A stretch of 64,000 bases of DNA from Pachyseris speciosa (GCA_016490735.1 JAEMWC010000128.1:297501-361500); one strand, 5' to 3'; counted from the first letter of the stretch, positions 46,801 through 50,118 are shown. Notes: a model not told the origin generated them from the sequence alone. Numbers and translations are program-made.

Positions 46801-48945
46801 TTTCAAAGACGAAAATAACATGTTATTGTCACATGTGAAGATATCATGTTGTCGCATGAAAGCTCACCTGGTATTTCATTGAATAAAATACATTCTACTC
46901 CAAAAATTCAAAATGTTTGAGGCTTGCTTCCCATCTGCTAAAGGCATGAACACTGTACAGTGTCCATAAAGCTTAAGTAGGATCTCTGTGGATCACCAAA
47001 GAATTTAGCTACGAGACAGATACAAACATACAATTACAAGAATGAGCTGAATCACTTAATAAGAATCACAAAACGAAGCTAATAATAATAACGTAAAAAT
47101 AAATATAAACCACAATAAATATAAATCACATCATAAACAACAACAAACTTGCTGAAAGACACATCTGTTGAAGGATCTTCTGTCCCTCTGTTTTTGAATA
47201 GCTGGTCCTATGGTGTTCTTCTCTGGGAAATGGCCACCTTGGGTAAGTAAATCAAACATGTTTTATAAAAGTAGGATTATAGTAAATTTCTTGGAAACTG
47301 TTTTGCCTGCTTTCAAGTAATTTCGTTGTTCAGAAAGAATTATGAAAAGAAAAATCTTAACCGCTTTATGAGAGCCATTACCCACATGTGAATTATTTTT
47401 TATTTTTTTTTATTTAATTTTTTTTATTATTATTATTTTTTTTTTTTTGCTTTATTTCCACACCACGGTCGACCGACTTACAGTTACTTACATCAATATT
47501 GCAGAGCGGTGGTTACATTACTGAGAAAATGGTAGATAGACTATTTAAAATACGAGACTTACTCTCCTAAGGAAATTACACAAAAAAGACATTAAAAGAT
47601 ATAAGCCCACTTATGATAGAACATTAATAATGCTTTATTAGCAGTTGTGATCTCCTTTAGAATAAAAAGACTATCATGCAGCCGCAGAAGAAAACCCTAG
47701 AAACATAGTTAATCCTCACGCCCACCAGTGCAAACAATATGGTATTTTTCAATAAGAACACAGTTAGTTTAAAGCCTGTCAATTAGTCGACATATTGTGG
47801 CAACCGTATACGATCGTACTTGGATTTAATGAGATTTCTTCGTGTGTTTTTTCACACCACCAAGTTTCAAACCGGTTAAAGAAAGAGGCTGTTTTCTTGC
47901 AGGAAACTAAAAGGTGGTTTAACGTTTGCTTCTCGCATTTGCAAAAGGTGCAGAGGTCGCTTTCTTTTATGCCATCACGATATAAACTCGTTTGAGTGGG
48001 TAGTATGTTCTGTAGAATTGTACACTGGAACATTTGAAGTTTGATTTCTTTCGTGATCATAAAAGGTAAGTTGTAGACTTCAGCCATATGTAAATACATG
48101 AAACCCTCACTGAGATATCCATGTAACAAACGATGAGCCCCCTTCCTGCAACAGCTCTGCCTCTTCCCTGGCATACTAACCTCCACCCAGCGATAGCTCC
48201 AGGGTTTTTATTAAGTTAATCTGATAGTAATTGGTTCGTAGAATATTTATCGACTTTTATGATGTCATTCATTCAGGGGGTGTTCCTTATCCTTCATTGA
48301 CTAATTCGGAGCTGTTTCAACTACTGAACACTGGCTATCGCATGGACAGGCCTGACATGTGCTGTGATGAAGTGTAAGTGTAAGATGCAAGACGTCTTTC
48401 TGATGAGTAGTAGTAAGTAAGAAGCTGTATATCCTTAACCAAGAGACCATATATCATAATTATAGTTACATGTTCCTTACATTTTCCTTTCTTCATGCTG
48501 AGTCAAATTTTAAATTATATTTTGGCACCGTTGATTCACTCAAAGGATATGTGAATTATAAGCATGGAATTATCCTCACTATATCAATGTTCAGGTCTTC
48601 TTTGTTCATTTTTCTCTTCTATTCCATTCCCCTTTCAGCTTGGGTACCTGTTTTCTATGTATCAGCTCGAGGTACATAATGTAACATAACTAAAAAAATG
48701 CTTGTAAATTATGACTTTGCTTTGTTATCTGTCATTTCTCAATCCATAACAGTCACGACCTGATGACTGAATGTTGGAAAGAGGATCCAAGCCATCGTCC
48801 CAGCTTCTTTCAGCTGATTGAAAAACTGGAGTTGCTGATGGAAAGGGATGTGCCATACTTAAACGTCAATAAGCACAATGAAACCAGCCCTTACTACCAG
48901 GTGCCTACACAGGCTAGTGCTGCTGTTGACGAGACTAAATTATAA
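997..48945 (+). CDS. Receptor tyrosine kinase with C-type lectin and Ly6/uPAR ectodomain (18 exons, joined)
   Basis: Span of the whole coding region; exons are listed separately below. Joined, the exons give 3,069 coding bases, a multiple of three, or about 1,022 residues. Order: signal peptide (1-19), CTLD 1 (about 21-155), CTLD 2 (about 156-264, middle part missing), Ly6/uPAR domains (265-333, 334-410, 411-477), transmembrane helix (about 500-524), kinase (about 548-1000) with an insert (about 671-830). Kinase landmarks are the glycine loop LGRGAFGVV, VAVKIL with Lys605, HRDLAARN with Asp854, DFG at 872-874 and PVKWMAPE. It should be a type I plasma-membrane receptor that autophosphorylates on ligand binding; the ligand is unknown. 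The kinase resembles the FGFR/PDGFR-like split group, and CTLD-bearing kinases are known from Hydra (Sweet Tooth). The exon assembly is my inference from GT/AG sites and phase agreement, not from transcripts. Confidence 0.85.
1055..1327. other. Start of intron 1, nothing recognised
   Basis: Intron sequence between the signal-peptide exon and the 5' LTR remnant of the Gypsy element. I see no gene, RNA or clear repeat. Confidence 0.4.
1328..5240 (+). mobile_element. Decayed Ty3/Gypsy LTR retrotransposon in intron 1
   Basis: Degenerate long terminal repeats at about 1328-1500 and 5108-5235 share blocks such as cacgagataag and the aatct/atcatt segments. A purine-rich tract (ggggagatg) directly precedes the 3' copy. 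Between them, in broken + strand frames, are a gag-like stretch with LAEFCEHGSL (about 1680-1800), a zinc-knuckle-like stretch near 2050-2110, reverse transcriptase remnants (about 2600-3100), an RNase H stretch with ETDHKPLVWLL (about 3596-3640), and an integrase core with YLIVVDYFS (about 4200-4340). Order gag-RT-RNaseH-integrase fits Gypsy. Many stops and frameshifts show it is long dead. Confidence 0.8.
5225..5800 (-). mobile_element. Pogo/Tigger-like DNA transposon remnant (3' end)
   Basis: At about 5227-5330 lies a TIR-like sequence, ctgtggaatccggttaatac, followed by alternating cggacac/gtccgtatt motifs typical of pogo/Tigger ends. On the minus strand an open frame (about 5795 to 5527) has an acidic DDDDSDEDIIE run and a helical tail with EAMVILEDVTEYL, resembling the acidic C-terminal tail of pogo-family DDE transposases. 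No catalytic core is visible, and the other end is missing, probably truncated near the SINE at 5883. Family assignment is moderate. Confidence 0.45.
5883..5985 (+). mobile_element. SINE family A copy with tRNA-like head
   Basis: Begins with ggcttcatagctcagttggt (box A-like) and has acgggttcaaaccccgttga (box B-like). It is followed by the family tail tgaatttttttcaggcttc. The same head and tail recur at 7551, 12298, 19241, 19357, 53886 and 58700. The anticodon arm does not fold properly, so this is a tRNA-derived SINE rather than a tRNA gene. Confidence 0.65.
5986..7550. other. Intron 1 segment without recognised gene
   Basis: About 1.5 kb between two partial SINE family A copies. It opens with a G-rich run at about 5980-5995. 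It holds purine-rich stretches and short open frames, the longest 74 codons at 7124-7348, with no domain I recognise. It may be an unidentified insertion, because both edges carry pieces of the same SINE. Confidence 0.35.
7551..7660 (+). mobile_element. SINE family A, partial copy
   Basis: Contains the T-arm/tail part of the family (agactcccgcacaagcctga, then ctaggctttcttttcgctac and the ttaagtagcgttcac segment). The tRNA-like 5' half is missing. Confidence 0.5.
7828..8235 (+). CDS. Kinase gene exon 2: complete C-type lectin domain 1
   Basis: Acceptor ctctag|tt and donor caaag|gtagg frame a 408-base phase 1-1 exon encoding one whole CTLD. It starts VCPDDW, has the second cysteine in SCYK, the hydrophobic core AWIGLLY and YNWSDG, and ends FYICKRP. 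The usual calcium/sugar motifs are altered: ENPANKS replaces an EPN/QPD-type loop and no WND triplet precedes the penultimate cysteine, so calcium-dependent sugar binding by the canonical site is doubtful. NHS and NKS are possible N-glycosylation sites. The domain sits at the distal end of the receptor and is a candidate ligand- or microbe-facing module; that role is inference. Confidence 0.88.
8431..8716 (-). mobile_element. SINE family B (tRNA-Gly-like head), minus strand
   Basis: Read on the minus strand it has a tRNA-like head with gatggcgcagtggtgag (box A) and ccgggttcgattcccgg (box B). A body shared with 14395-14663 (gttggttctcttct, ggttttctcc) follows, then the terminal agcgctatataag-type segment and an ATT trinucleotide tail at about 8437-8460. 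A third, shorter copy is at 49950-50118. Functional tRNA is unlikely because the same non-tRNA body follows each copy. Confidence 0.75.
8913..9118 (+). CDS. Kinase gene exon 3: N-terminal part of C-type lectin domain 2
   Basis: Acceptor ctcatcag|gt in phase 1 and donor acg|gtaaga in phase 0. It encodes ACSDGWFLKGSSCYK and later GGHLAKVDDKDEQQFI, the first half of a CTLD: first disulphide, helix 1, and helix 2 with the AAGHLA-type motif. The exon stops before the WIGL and WxDG core that CTLD 1 has. The phase 0 end matches the phase 0 start of the only C-terminal CTLD exon found, at 14136. Confidence 0.8.
9406..9540. mobile_element. Palindromic MITE
   Basis: Inverted arms of about 40 bases (gttatttgccggcc... 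and ...ggccggcaaataac, extended by gtattgggaaaa / ttttcccaatac) around a short GC-rich centre. No coding capacity. Confidence 0.7.
9541..12297. other. Intron 3 segment, no gene found
   Basis: About 2.7 kb of A/T-rich intron sequence with short unconvincing open frames only. I searched it for the missing middle exon of CTLD 2 (a WIGL or WxDG-like motif between splice sites) and did not find one. A cag at about 10261 has a good pyrimidine tract but the frames behind it do not resemble a lectin domain. Confidence 0.4.
12298..12629 (+). mobile_element. SINE family A with flanking repeated segment
   Basis: A tRNA-like unit (about 12423-12494, head ggcttttaggtcagtcggta, box B tgggttcgactcccg) with tail is bracketed by two copies of an A/T-rich segment containing gatgatcagtcac, atttaatc and the atatatgattttcatatatt motif (about 12300-12375 and 12550-12625). 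The same arrangement occurs at 19357-19680, suggesting a tandem unit. Confidence 0.65.
12885..12995 (-). mobile_element. tRNA-like SINE or pseudogene, minus strand
   Basis: On the minus strand there is a head with gtggtagtgcatccgaac, a potential anticodon stem tccga/tcgga, and box B-like ataggttcgactcctat. It is followed by a short hairpin, actcggatttttccgag-like. The anticodon loop is of irregular size and no second copy is seen in this window, so a degenerate tRNA-derived element is more likely than a functional tRNA. Confidence 0.4.
13126..13345. repeat. Minisatellite with an ATTCCGGT-type 10-15 base unit
   Basis: Imperfect tandem repeats of units such as cattccggtaccattccggt and cattctggttcattctggta. 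The open frame over it (FIPVLFWFIPV-like) only reflects the repeat. Confidence 0.85.
14136..14256 (+). CDS. Kinase gene exon: C-terminal part of C-type lectin domain 2
   Basis: Acceptor ctgacgaaag|cat (pyrimidine-rich tttatttgttct upstream), donor aca g|gtaaga in phase 1. It encodes HVWVDEKSNDKCVQIQ and then ENCQESSFYICERP, the last strands of a CTLD with its final cysteine pair. An in-frame TGA at 14127-14129 rules out a longer exon. Direct splicing from 9118 keeps frame but leaves CTLD 2 about 35-40 residues short of its core. Confidence 0.7.
14395..14663 (+). mobile_element. SINE family B (tRNA-Gly-like head), plus strand
   Basis: Full-length-looking copy: head gggatggcgtagtggtgag with box B cccgggttcgattcccgg, body with gttggttctcttctctgctc, 3' end aaaatgcgctatataagttc and an ATT tail. 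It is the inverse of the copy at 8431-8716. Confidence 0.8.
14664..15443. other. Intron segment, nothing recognised
   Basis: A/T-rich intron sequence between the SINE and the MITE at 15444. Open frames of about 68 codons on each strand at 15059-15316 overlap one another and show no domain. Confidence 0.4.
15444..16201. mobile_element. MITE with TTAAAGTGCTACT terminal inverted repeats
   Basis: Left end ttaaagtgctactatga and right end tcagtagcactttaa are inverted copies. The roughly 760-base interior is A/T-rich without a gene. Probably a non-autonomous DNA transposon. Confidence 0.65.
16215..16385. repeat. CCCCTTC-type polypyrimidine tract
   Basis: About 170 bases almost purely C and T on the + strand, built from ccccttcc and ccccctt units. 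The minus strand is correspondingly G/A-rich with many GGGG runs, so quadruplex formation is possible. It ends about 120 bases before the acceptor of the first Ly6 exon. Confidence 0.9.
16507..16713 (+). CDS. Kinase gene exon: Ly6/uPAR domain 1
   Basis: Acceptor ttggcag|gc and donor aca g|gtgacc give a 207-base phase 1-1 exon of 69 residues. It encodes a three-finger domain from YHCYES to CCQGNFCN, with the CC...CN ending typical of Ly6/uPAR folds. Nine cysteines are present: the position that is the second cysteine of the CxxC start in the next two domains is serine here (CYES against CYEC), so one disulphide of the canonical five may be missing. NAS and NCT are possible glycosylation sites. 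Confidence 0.87.
17299..17529 (+). CDS. Kinase gene exon: Ly6/uPAR domain 2
   Basis: Acceptor attttag|aa and donor aca g|gttaaa; 231 bases, phase 1-1. Encodes a complete Ly6/uPAR domain, starting ISCYECSSY and ending DCCGDDQCN, with all ten canonical cysteines and an NIT glycosylation site. It follows domain 1 by a short intron of 585 bases, consistent with a tandem exon duplication. Confidence 0.88.
18366..18975. mobile_element. Nested MITEs with poly-G/C ends
   Basis: The outer inverted repeat is ctaagggcactaaggccaca near 18370 and its inverse tggccttagtgcccttagtg ending near 18971. Inside lies a second element with ends ccccgggggggtactccc (about 18500) and gggagtaccccccc (about 18912). 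It carries repeated ccctatttaag motifs and aattggtac-like A/T-rich parts, and has no coding content. The layout shows one MITE inserted into another. Confidence 0.65.
19021..19113. mobile_element. Short hairpin MITE
   Basis: Arms of about 40 bases, left agatttattcgctctcgatt and right aatcgagagcgaataatct, around a gctgcgctc-type centre. A related half-copy is at about 60975-61070. Confidence 0.65.
19241..19680. mobile_element. SINE family A, inverted pair
   Basis: A minus-strand copy (about 19241-19350) is directly followed by a plus-strand copy (about 19357-19680). The plus copy has the best cloverleaf of the family: acceptor arms ggcttgt/acaagcc, anticodon stem ctgcg/cgcag, anticodon GGT, box B gggttcgaatcct. 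Position 33 is C instead of the universal T and the unit continues into the SINE tail, so I call it a tRNA-derived element, not a tRNA gene. Confidence 0.65.
19709..19896. mobile_element. MITE with AAACACCAGTGAAATACC ends
   Basis: Inverted ends tttattatataaacaccagt and its inverse at 19878-19896. Two internal cttcacatgtgaag palindromes. A diverged relative lies at about 46590-46885 in a later intron. Confidence 0.7.
19899..20008. mobile_element. Hairpin MITE, about 110 bases
   Basis: Inverted arms gaatattacatgcccgc and gcgggcatgtaatatcc with a second inner inverted repeat, cgatatctcactcg / cgtgagatatcg. It lies immediately beside the preceding MITE. Confidence 0.65.
20015..21995. mobile_element. 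2-kb element with inverted ends, no transposase seen
   Basis: Left end ctgtaaaacgaagaccggat plus tacctgcggatggcgg; right end ccgccatccgtaggtatccg plus gtactcgttttacag. The interior has only short open frames. An internal direct duplication (about 21415-21545 and 21727-21830) shares acaggaaa/gaacccagcaaatt and ggttttgacagtttttcttc. Non-autonomous transposon is the most likely reading. Confidence 0.5.
22353..22541 (+). CDS. Small open frame with signal-peptide-like start (doubtful)
   Basis: A 62-residue frame opens MRFVLFLLVTMAGLC, signal-peptide-like, then a short cysteine-bearing stretch (TCGSSHGFTDC). There is a gttacag|gt acceptor-like site inside in the same phase 1 as the kinase exons, but the sequence is not a Ly6 or CTLD module. 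No family recognised. It may be chance within the transposon-like interval. Confidence 0.15.
   Translation: MRFVLFLLVTMAGLCSFSAVTGGTCGSSHGFTDCVALNSCGGEISLHLQNHHLSGKIFVNRI
22545..24380. other. Intron segment within the TTAA-flanked interval
   Basis: No gene recognised. Open frames are at most about 70 codons without domains. Confidence 0.35.
24446..24670 (+). mobile_element. SINE with tRNA-Ser-like head
   Basis: Head ggttcatttggtagagcacc with ccggactgctgagctgaggg and box B-like cacgagttaaacccc, then a body ending gttaagccgttggccttgtc. This layout (ggtcttgaaataa... aagccgt...gtctc) is that of a widespread cnidarian tRNA-SINE. Box B is degenerate, so the copy is old. Confidence 0.55.
24858..25020. 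mobile_element. Palindromic MITE
   Basis: Arms gtccaattcggtctgtaatc and gattacagaccgaattggac with further inner pairing, atcatacgagtgat / atcacgagtatgat. About 160 bases in all, no coding capacity. Confidence 0.75.
25240..25505 (-). mobile_element. Penelope-like element, C-terminal and 3' end remnant
   Basis: The minus-strand frame about 25455-25382 reads KNLEQKLIFQIGTLNPHG...NERFSFN then a stop, matching the usual C-terminal tail of cnidarian Penelope-like GIY-YIG proteins. A non-coding stretch follows, then a hammerhead-type motif. The coding part is truncated near 25505, where a short inverted repeat (gtagggaaaggcc / ggcctttccctac) marks a junction. Confidence 0.6.
25250..25293 (-). ncRNA. 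Hammerhead ribozyme motif of Penelope type
   Basis: On the minus strand: stem I strand gattcgct, core ccgacga (one change from CTGANGA), stem II gggc/gctc, then gaaacgtc, which is the minimal two-pair stem III with GTC cleavage site, then stem I strand agctaatc. Stem I pairs 7 of 8 positions. The changed core base may reduce or abolish cleavage. Confidence 0.55.
25530..28690. other. Intron segment, repeats only
   Basis: No exon recognised. It contains an ATAAC tandem repeat (about 26927-26948) and a GC-rich inverted repeat near 27300-27330 (gggggagcttgcccccgga). Two direct copies of a sequence with ggacagttatatt and cggt(t/c)tgttgttc lie at about 26623-26745 and 27843-27935. Overlapping open frames at 26297-26826 on both strands have no recognisable domain. 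Confidence 0.4.
28700..29541 (-). mobile_element. Penelope-like element A: GIY-YIG endonuclease half
   Basis: The minus-strand frame from about 29541 to 29146 begins NRDFVTRNTYRT, continues VTIPYIKGTSEAIARML, and holds a GIY-YIG nuclease signature: YKIECCDCQATYIGETGRNL with the following arginine-rich helix and HHLLTNHTID. This is the C-terminal half of a Penelope retroelement; the nuclease would nick the target for reverse transcription. The reverse transcriptase half is absent on this strand, so the copy is 5'-truncated. Its 3' region carries a hammerhead motif. Confidence 0.8.
28723..28769 (-). ncRNA. Hammerhead ribozyme motif in the Penelope 3' region
   Basis: Minus strand: ttgact (stem I), ctgatga (perfect core), stem II region gacttcc/ggttgtc with a central mismatch and an extra T before it, gaaacgtc (ultra-short stem III and GTC cleavage site), then agtcaa, which pairs fully with ttgact. 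Hammerhead motifs with this minimal stem III are described for Penelope-like elements. Confidence 0.65.
29541..30957 (+). mobile_element. Penelope-like element B: reverse transcriptase half
   Basis: Two consecutive + strand frames (29542-30306 and 30364-30957) are separated by one in-frame TGA at 30304-30306. The first has DIVILPADKGRVTVVMD, KFYGLPKLNK and SFDVESLFTSIP (RT motif A). The second has the KQLHGTAMGSPVS motif and LCYVDDTF, the RT catalytic YVDD box, then a thumb ending NRDFVKRNTY. No endonuclase domain follows in this orientation. The copy is joined head to head with element A at 29541; the overlapping NRDFV segments differ, so they come from two diverged copies. Confidence 0.85.
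31151..31351 (+). CDS. Kinase gene exon: Ly6/uPAR domain 3
   Basis: Acceptor attcag|gt (or tgtag|at six bases earlier, same phase) and donor aaa g|gtatgt; 201 bases, phase 1-1. Encodes GLRCYECGN to CCNGSLCNK with all ten Ly6 cysteines. NKT and NGS are possible glycosylation sites. It is the membrane-proximal ectodomain. It lies 13.6 kb after domain 2 because of the intervening transposon-rich intron, and just downstream of the Penelope fragments. Confidence 0.87.
31457..31521. repeat. (TAGA)n microsatellite
   Basis: Perfect TAGA tetranucleotide tract. It sits where the 3' end of the adjoining minus-strand non-LTR fragment would be and is probably its microsatellite tail. Confidence 0.9.
31522..32580 (-). 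mobile_element. 5'-truncated non-LTR retrotransposon, reverse transcriptase C-terminal part
   Basis: The minus-strand frame about 32417-31818 covers the end of the RT palm and the thumb of a Jockey/CR1/L2-like element. It has VADWSADNRFQLNIDKCKE, LLGVTITNNLSWNLHI, KRLYFLRQLKRA and YAVPVFHSSLP. Upstream in a shifted frame is remnant sequence to about 32575, bounded by an ATTATC repeat (32577-32625). No endonuclease domain remains. The 3' end abuts the TAGA tract. Confidence 0.8.
32577..32625. repeat. (ATTATC)n microsatellite
   Basis: Hexamer/trimer tandem tract of about 50 bases at the truncated edge of the non-LTR fragment. Confidence 0.85.
33062..33230 (+). CDS. Kinase gene exon: linker, transmembrane helix and juxtamembrane
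   Basis: Acceptor ttttctag|tg (phase 1), donor caaag|gtattt (phase 2). It encodes a polar linker with an asparagine run (five N), the helix LAYVSLPVAFILLVLVSLVTGVY, then the basic stop-transfer CYRKSRYKKIQ. The switch from phase 1 to phase 2 marks the border between the shuffled ectodomain and the kinase part. No other membrane segment occurs in the assembled protein, giving type I topology. Confidence 0.85.
33647..33870 (+). CDS. Kinase gene exon: kinase N-lobe, glycine loop and catalytic lysine
   Basis: Acceptor ttttcccag|t and donor aaa g|gtaatt. It encodes LDKWEILPEEIEYEEELG, then the nucleotide-binding loop LGRGAFGVV and the beta-3 strand VAVKIL with the ATP-anchoring lysine. A rather long, charged beta2-beta3 loop (FDARKLQFAEAEKKK) separates them, as in FGFR/VEGFR-type kinases. 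Confidence 0.9.
33871..34866. other. Intron, with a non-LTR 3' tail
   Basis: No exon seen. At about 34557-34690 an ATCA tetranucleotide run is followed by aatacttcattgatg, resembling the 3' tail of the TAGA-ended non-LTR fragment at 31522, so it is probably a very short 5'-truncated copy on the minus strand. Confidence 0.4.
34867..35051 (+). CDS. Kinase gene exon: alpha-C helix to hinge and alpha-D
   Basis: Acceptor ttgttcag|at, donor aaa atg|gtggga (weak but canonical GT), phase 1 to phase 0. It encodes EEFLSEIEQMKLLGYHQN, which contains the alpha-C glutamate, then NVLSLVGC and the hinge KFLVIEYVPFGDLLQWL ending RRQRKM. The kinase is interrupted here by the insert exons. Confidence 0.87.
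35943..40113 (-). mobile_element. Ty3/Gypsy retrotransposon, minus strand, decayed
   Basis: Read on the minus strand: a probable 5' LTR (about 40113-39975, ending before tggtgggattttgct, a likely primer-binding site), gag (about 39905-39403), a zinc-knuckle region (about 39190-39090), protease region (about 38760), and RT/RNase H (about 38134-37376; DDVLIYGYG, LGMLNFLARLCPHLSDV, LQVDASGVGVCGALL). Integrase pieces follow: zinc-binding and core parts at 36870-36325, C-terminal part at 36314-35943. Frames are broken by stops. A matching 3' LTR was not found near 35400-35940. It lies in the intron before the kinase insert exons. Confidence 0.8.
36895..37170 (-). mobile_element. SINE with tRNA-Leu/Ser-like head
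   Basis: Minus strand head ggcaggatgaccgagcggtt (box A) and box B-like gggctcaaatcccgc, then a body reaching the ctatagaaatatt end and an ATT-rich tail near 36885. It is inserted inside the integrase-RT interval of the minus-strand Gypsy, so it is the younger of the two. Confidence 0.65.
40345..40443 (+). CDS. Kinase gene exon: kinase insert, part 1
   Basis: Acceptor gttctag|atc and donor gag|gtagga, phase 0-0, 33 residues. Very polar, with KDYHDKNILEDGER. Contains one tyrosine in an acidic setting (DY). No kinase-fold motif, as expected for an insert loop between alpha-D and alpha-E. Confidence 0.7.
40582..40689 (+). CDS. Kinase gene exon: kinase insert, part 2
   Basis: Acceptor tatacag|gaa and donor caa|gtaagg, phase 0-0, 36 residues. 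Acidic and disordered-looking: ETHVDKDQFPEKMESTP, then DFLPSETTSQ. It has no tyrosine. Confidence 0.7.
40767..40823. repeat. (ATT)n microsatellite between insert exons
   Basis: About 55 bases of ATT trinucleotides in the 183-base intron between insert exons 2 and 3. Its length may vary between alleles. Confidence 0.9.
40873..41010 (+). CDS. Kinase gene exon: kinase insert, part 3
   Basis: Acceptor attacgcag|aac, donor act aat|gtaaga, phase 0-0, 46 residues. Low-complexity polar sequence with ELTPPAYSQDDTME. Its tyrosine is preceded by prolines and followed by acidic residues, a plausible docking site if phosphorylated. Confidence 0.7.
41315..41950 (+). CDS. Retrotransposon gag-like protein
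   Basis: A 211-residue open frame inside the LTR element. It has the gag capsid pattern: LSSGNLKVKWQRFRRAW near the start and YERYVFNRRDKEIGESVD, then LRKLAKTCNYGSITDSLIRD and VVGISDN towards the end. A shifted frame after it (about 41950-42150) carries CKFCARQHTVAK and further Cys/His residues fitting a zinc knuckle. The capsid would package element RNA; with pol broken, the element cannot move by itself. Confidence 0.8.
   Translation: MNMPPPEEVESTTSAKNLPGALPTVITVPVNIPLPKKLQLSSGNLKVKWQRFRRAWSNYDIATQLRDSENQNRNKERRTATLLTRIGPDAFDVIDTMEFDTEDQTKDPEIILEKMKSYCIGKYNETYERYVFNRRDKEIGESVDVYVTALRKLAKTCNYGSITDSLIRDRIVVGISDNSALKKLLQTSKLTLNQCLDICRSLRLQIDNLRL
44622..45196 (+). mobile_element. Non-LTR retrotransposon 3' fragment nested in the 3' LTR
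   Basis: The LTR sequence is interrupted after attatgttcttgtt and resumes at tttcgtttgcgtttatcgc. The inserted 575 bases encode, in one frame, TNYGKFNFRFKAVKVWNLL and LPLKTFKNKVKF, the familiar C-terminal end of Jockey/CR1-like reverse transcriptases. An A/T-rich 3' UTR with TTTA repeats follows, ending ggtaataaagctggtgttgt. 5' truncation is typical of such insertions. Confidence 0.78.
45395..45565 (+). CDS. Kinase gene exon: end of kinase insert and alpha-E helix
   Basis: Acceptor taattttag|act and donor gga atg|gtaagt, phase 0-0, 57 residues. It starts with the last insert part (TTYGGNLPDEG with one tyrosine) and then DLDEEDGFTTKQLFSFAW with QIARGM, the alpha-E helix that leads to the catalytic loop. 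This shows the previous three exons are a true in-frame insert. Confidence 0.85.
46239..46450 (+). CDS. Kinase gene exon: catalytic loop, activation loop, APE motif
   Basis: Acceptor tttccag|aac, donor gac gt|gtgagt, phase 0 to 2. It contains HRDLAARNVLV (tyrosine-kinase catalytic loop, AAR type), KVSDFGL with the magnesium aspartate, an activation loop with two tyrosines (QIYEDVYN), and LPVKWMAPESL. All residues needed for catalysis are present, so the receptor is predicted active. Confidence 0.93.
46590..46885. mobile_element. Diverged MITE related to 19709-20008
   Basis: Shares gaggatattacatg, cacatgtgaagatatcatg and gctcacctggtatttcattg with the MITEs at 19709-20008. Degenerate and without clear complete ends. 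Confidence 0.5.
47202..47242 (+). CDS. Kinase gene exon: alpha-F helix micro-exon
   Basis: A 41-base exon (acceptor tttgaatag|c, donor ttg g|gtaagt, phase 2 to 1) encoding VWSYGVLLWEMATLG, the invariant subdomain IX of tyrosine kinases. The length is below most gene finders' comfort, but both phases match the flanking exons. Confidence 0.9.
47395..47455. repeat. T-rich low-complexity tract
   Basis: A long run of T with occasional A in the intron after the micro-exon. Confidence 0.85.
47779..48186 (-). mobile_element. L1-type non-LTR fragment: reverse-transcriptase zinc-binding tail
   Basis: A minus-strand frame of 135 residues with FQCTILQNILPTQTSLYRDG, SDLCTFCKCEKQTLNHLLVS and FNRFETWW. 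CxxC...H...C is the zinc-binding (zf-RVT) segment at the C-terminus of L1-clade reverse transcriptases. It is a short remnant in a kinase intron. Confidence 0.75.
48277..48373 (+). CDS. Kinase gene exon: kinase subdomain X
   Basis: Acceptor cattcag|gg, donor gaa gt|gtaagt, phase 1 to 2. Encodes GVPYPSLTNSELFQLLNTG and YRMDRPDMCCDEV, the alpha-G region of the C-lobe. The donor reads gaagt|gtaagtg, a good consensus. Confidence 0.9.
48753..48945 (+). CDS. Kinase gene last exon: kinase C-lobe end and tail
   Basis: Acceptor cataacag|t (phase 2) to the TAA at 48943-48945. Encodes HDLMTECWKEDPSHRPSF, whose arginine is the conserved subdomain XI residue, then alpha-I and a short tail. The tail has VPYLNV, SPYYQVP and a final acidic stretch. 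The tail tyrosines (PYYQVP) could recruit SH2 proteins. Confidence 0.92.
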
Positions 48946-49900
48946 AAAGTTAAACTTGTGCCAAGAATAACTAAGTACTTGATAATTATGAATTATCGGA
49001 CCTTGCACATATATCAAACATTACGTAATTATGTACCGTTGATAATGAAGACCCAGAGTCGGCTTGAATATGCCTGATGCTCTATTATCGCTGGCCGTTA
49101 TCTCACAGTGAATCAACAAGGCATGGGATATAGCACCAACAAAACAAAATATACTACAGGAACGCAAAACAGAGGAATCAAAAATTTATCCATATCAAAC
49201 TGCTGGGCTAGAATAGATGCATAATATATAAATAGATTACCAGTAATTATTGGCATCTACTAGGAAGACGTAAAAATGAACCTTTTGTAGTATATTTGTA
49301 GATTTAGTGTGTTTCCAGGTCTACCAAGTGTTGCCTGATGATTTAATTCAATTTTTGTTTGTAAGTTGAAAACTGAAAGAGGAGAACTCGCTTTAAGGTG
49401 AGTCGGAAAGATGCCTTTTGTACAGTGGTGTAGTGCACTACATCCCATCTTGTTTTGAGACAACACATTTGCAAACACTTGTACCAGGAAACACTTTATA
49501 TGCAGCCTTCTGATAATACCTTGGAGGTAATCAAGGTATCATTTTTATCTTTTATCAATATTATTAATCTTGCTAAGAGATATTTATTCCTCAATATTTA
49601 ATGCCTTGTAGAGGCCATACATCAAGATCACCTAATATACATGGCTTAAATGTATTAAAGGTACTTTTTTGATATAAGAAAAATAAATTTCTAAAAGTAC
49701 CAAAGTTGTGCAAGTTGAAGAGATTGCTAAACTAAATGTGTATACTATTAACTCCCTCTCCATCTTTTTTAAGTTGTCACTGATGCTATTTGGCCATTCA
49801 AAGTCATGCATGGAAACAGCTGACACTATGCCTTTACCATGCGTGAGAATTTATTGATGTCAGAAAACAAGGTACATCGATAATAATAATCATCACCATC
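48946..49900. other. 3' UTR and intergenic sequence after the kinase gene
   Basis: No further exon seen. The clearest AATAAA hexamer I found on the + strand downstream is at about 49682; whether it is used is unknown. The space ends in a SINE family B fragment. Confidence 0.4.
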
Positions 49901-49949
49901 ATCATCATCGTATCATCGCGTCTCAAATCTATCTAGCCGAGCGCAGATG

Positions 49950-50118
49950 CTCTACTAATTGGGGAGAAATCAAATGTTGGTTTTTGGGGAGAGGGAAAAA
50001 CCGGAGTACCCGGAGACAAACGCCTCGGAGCAGAGAAGAGAGCCAACAAACTCAGCCCAGTTATGACGCCGAGCACTGGGATAGAACCCGGGCCACATTG
50101 GTAGACGGCGAGCCACGA
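49950..50118 (-). mobile_element. SINE family B, partial copy
   Basis: Minus strand: head with ccaatgtggcccgggttc and body gagttggctctcttctctgc. It lacks the 5' box A part and part of the tail compared with 14395-14663. It is preceded by a CATCAT-type simple repeat near 49895. Confidence 0.65.
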
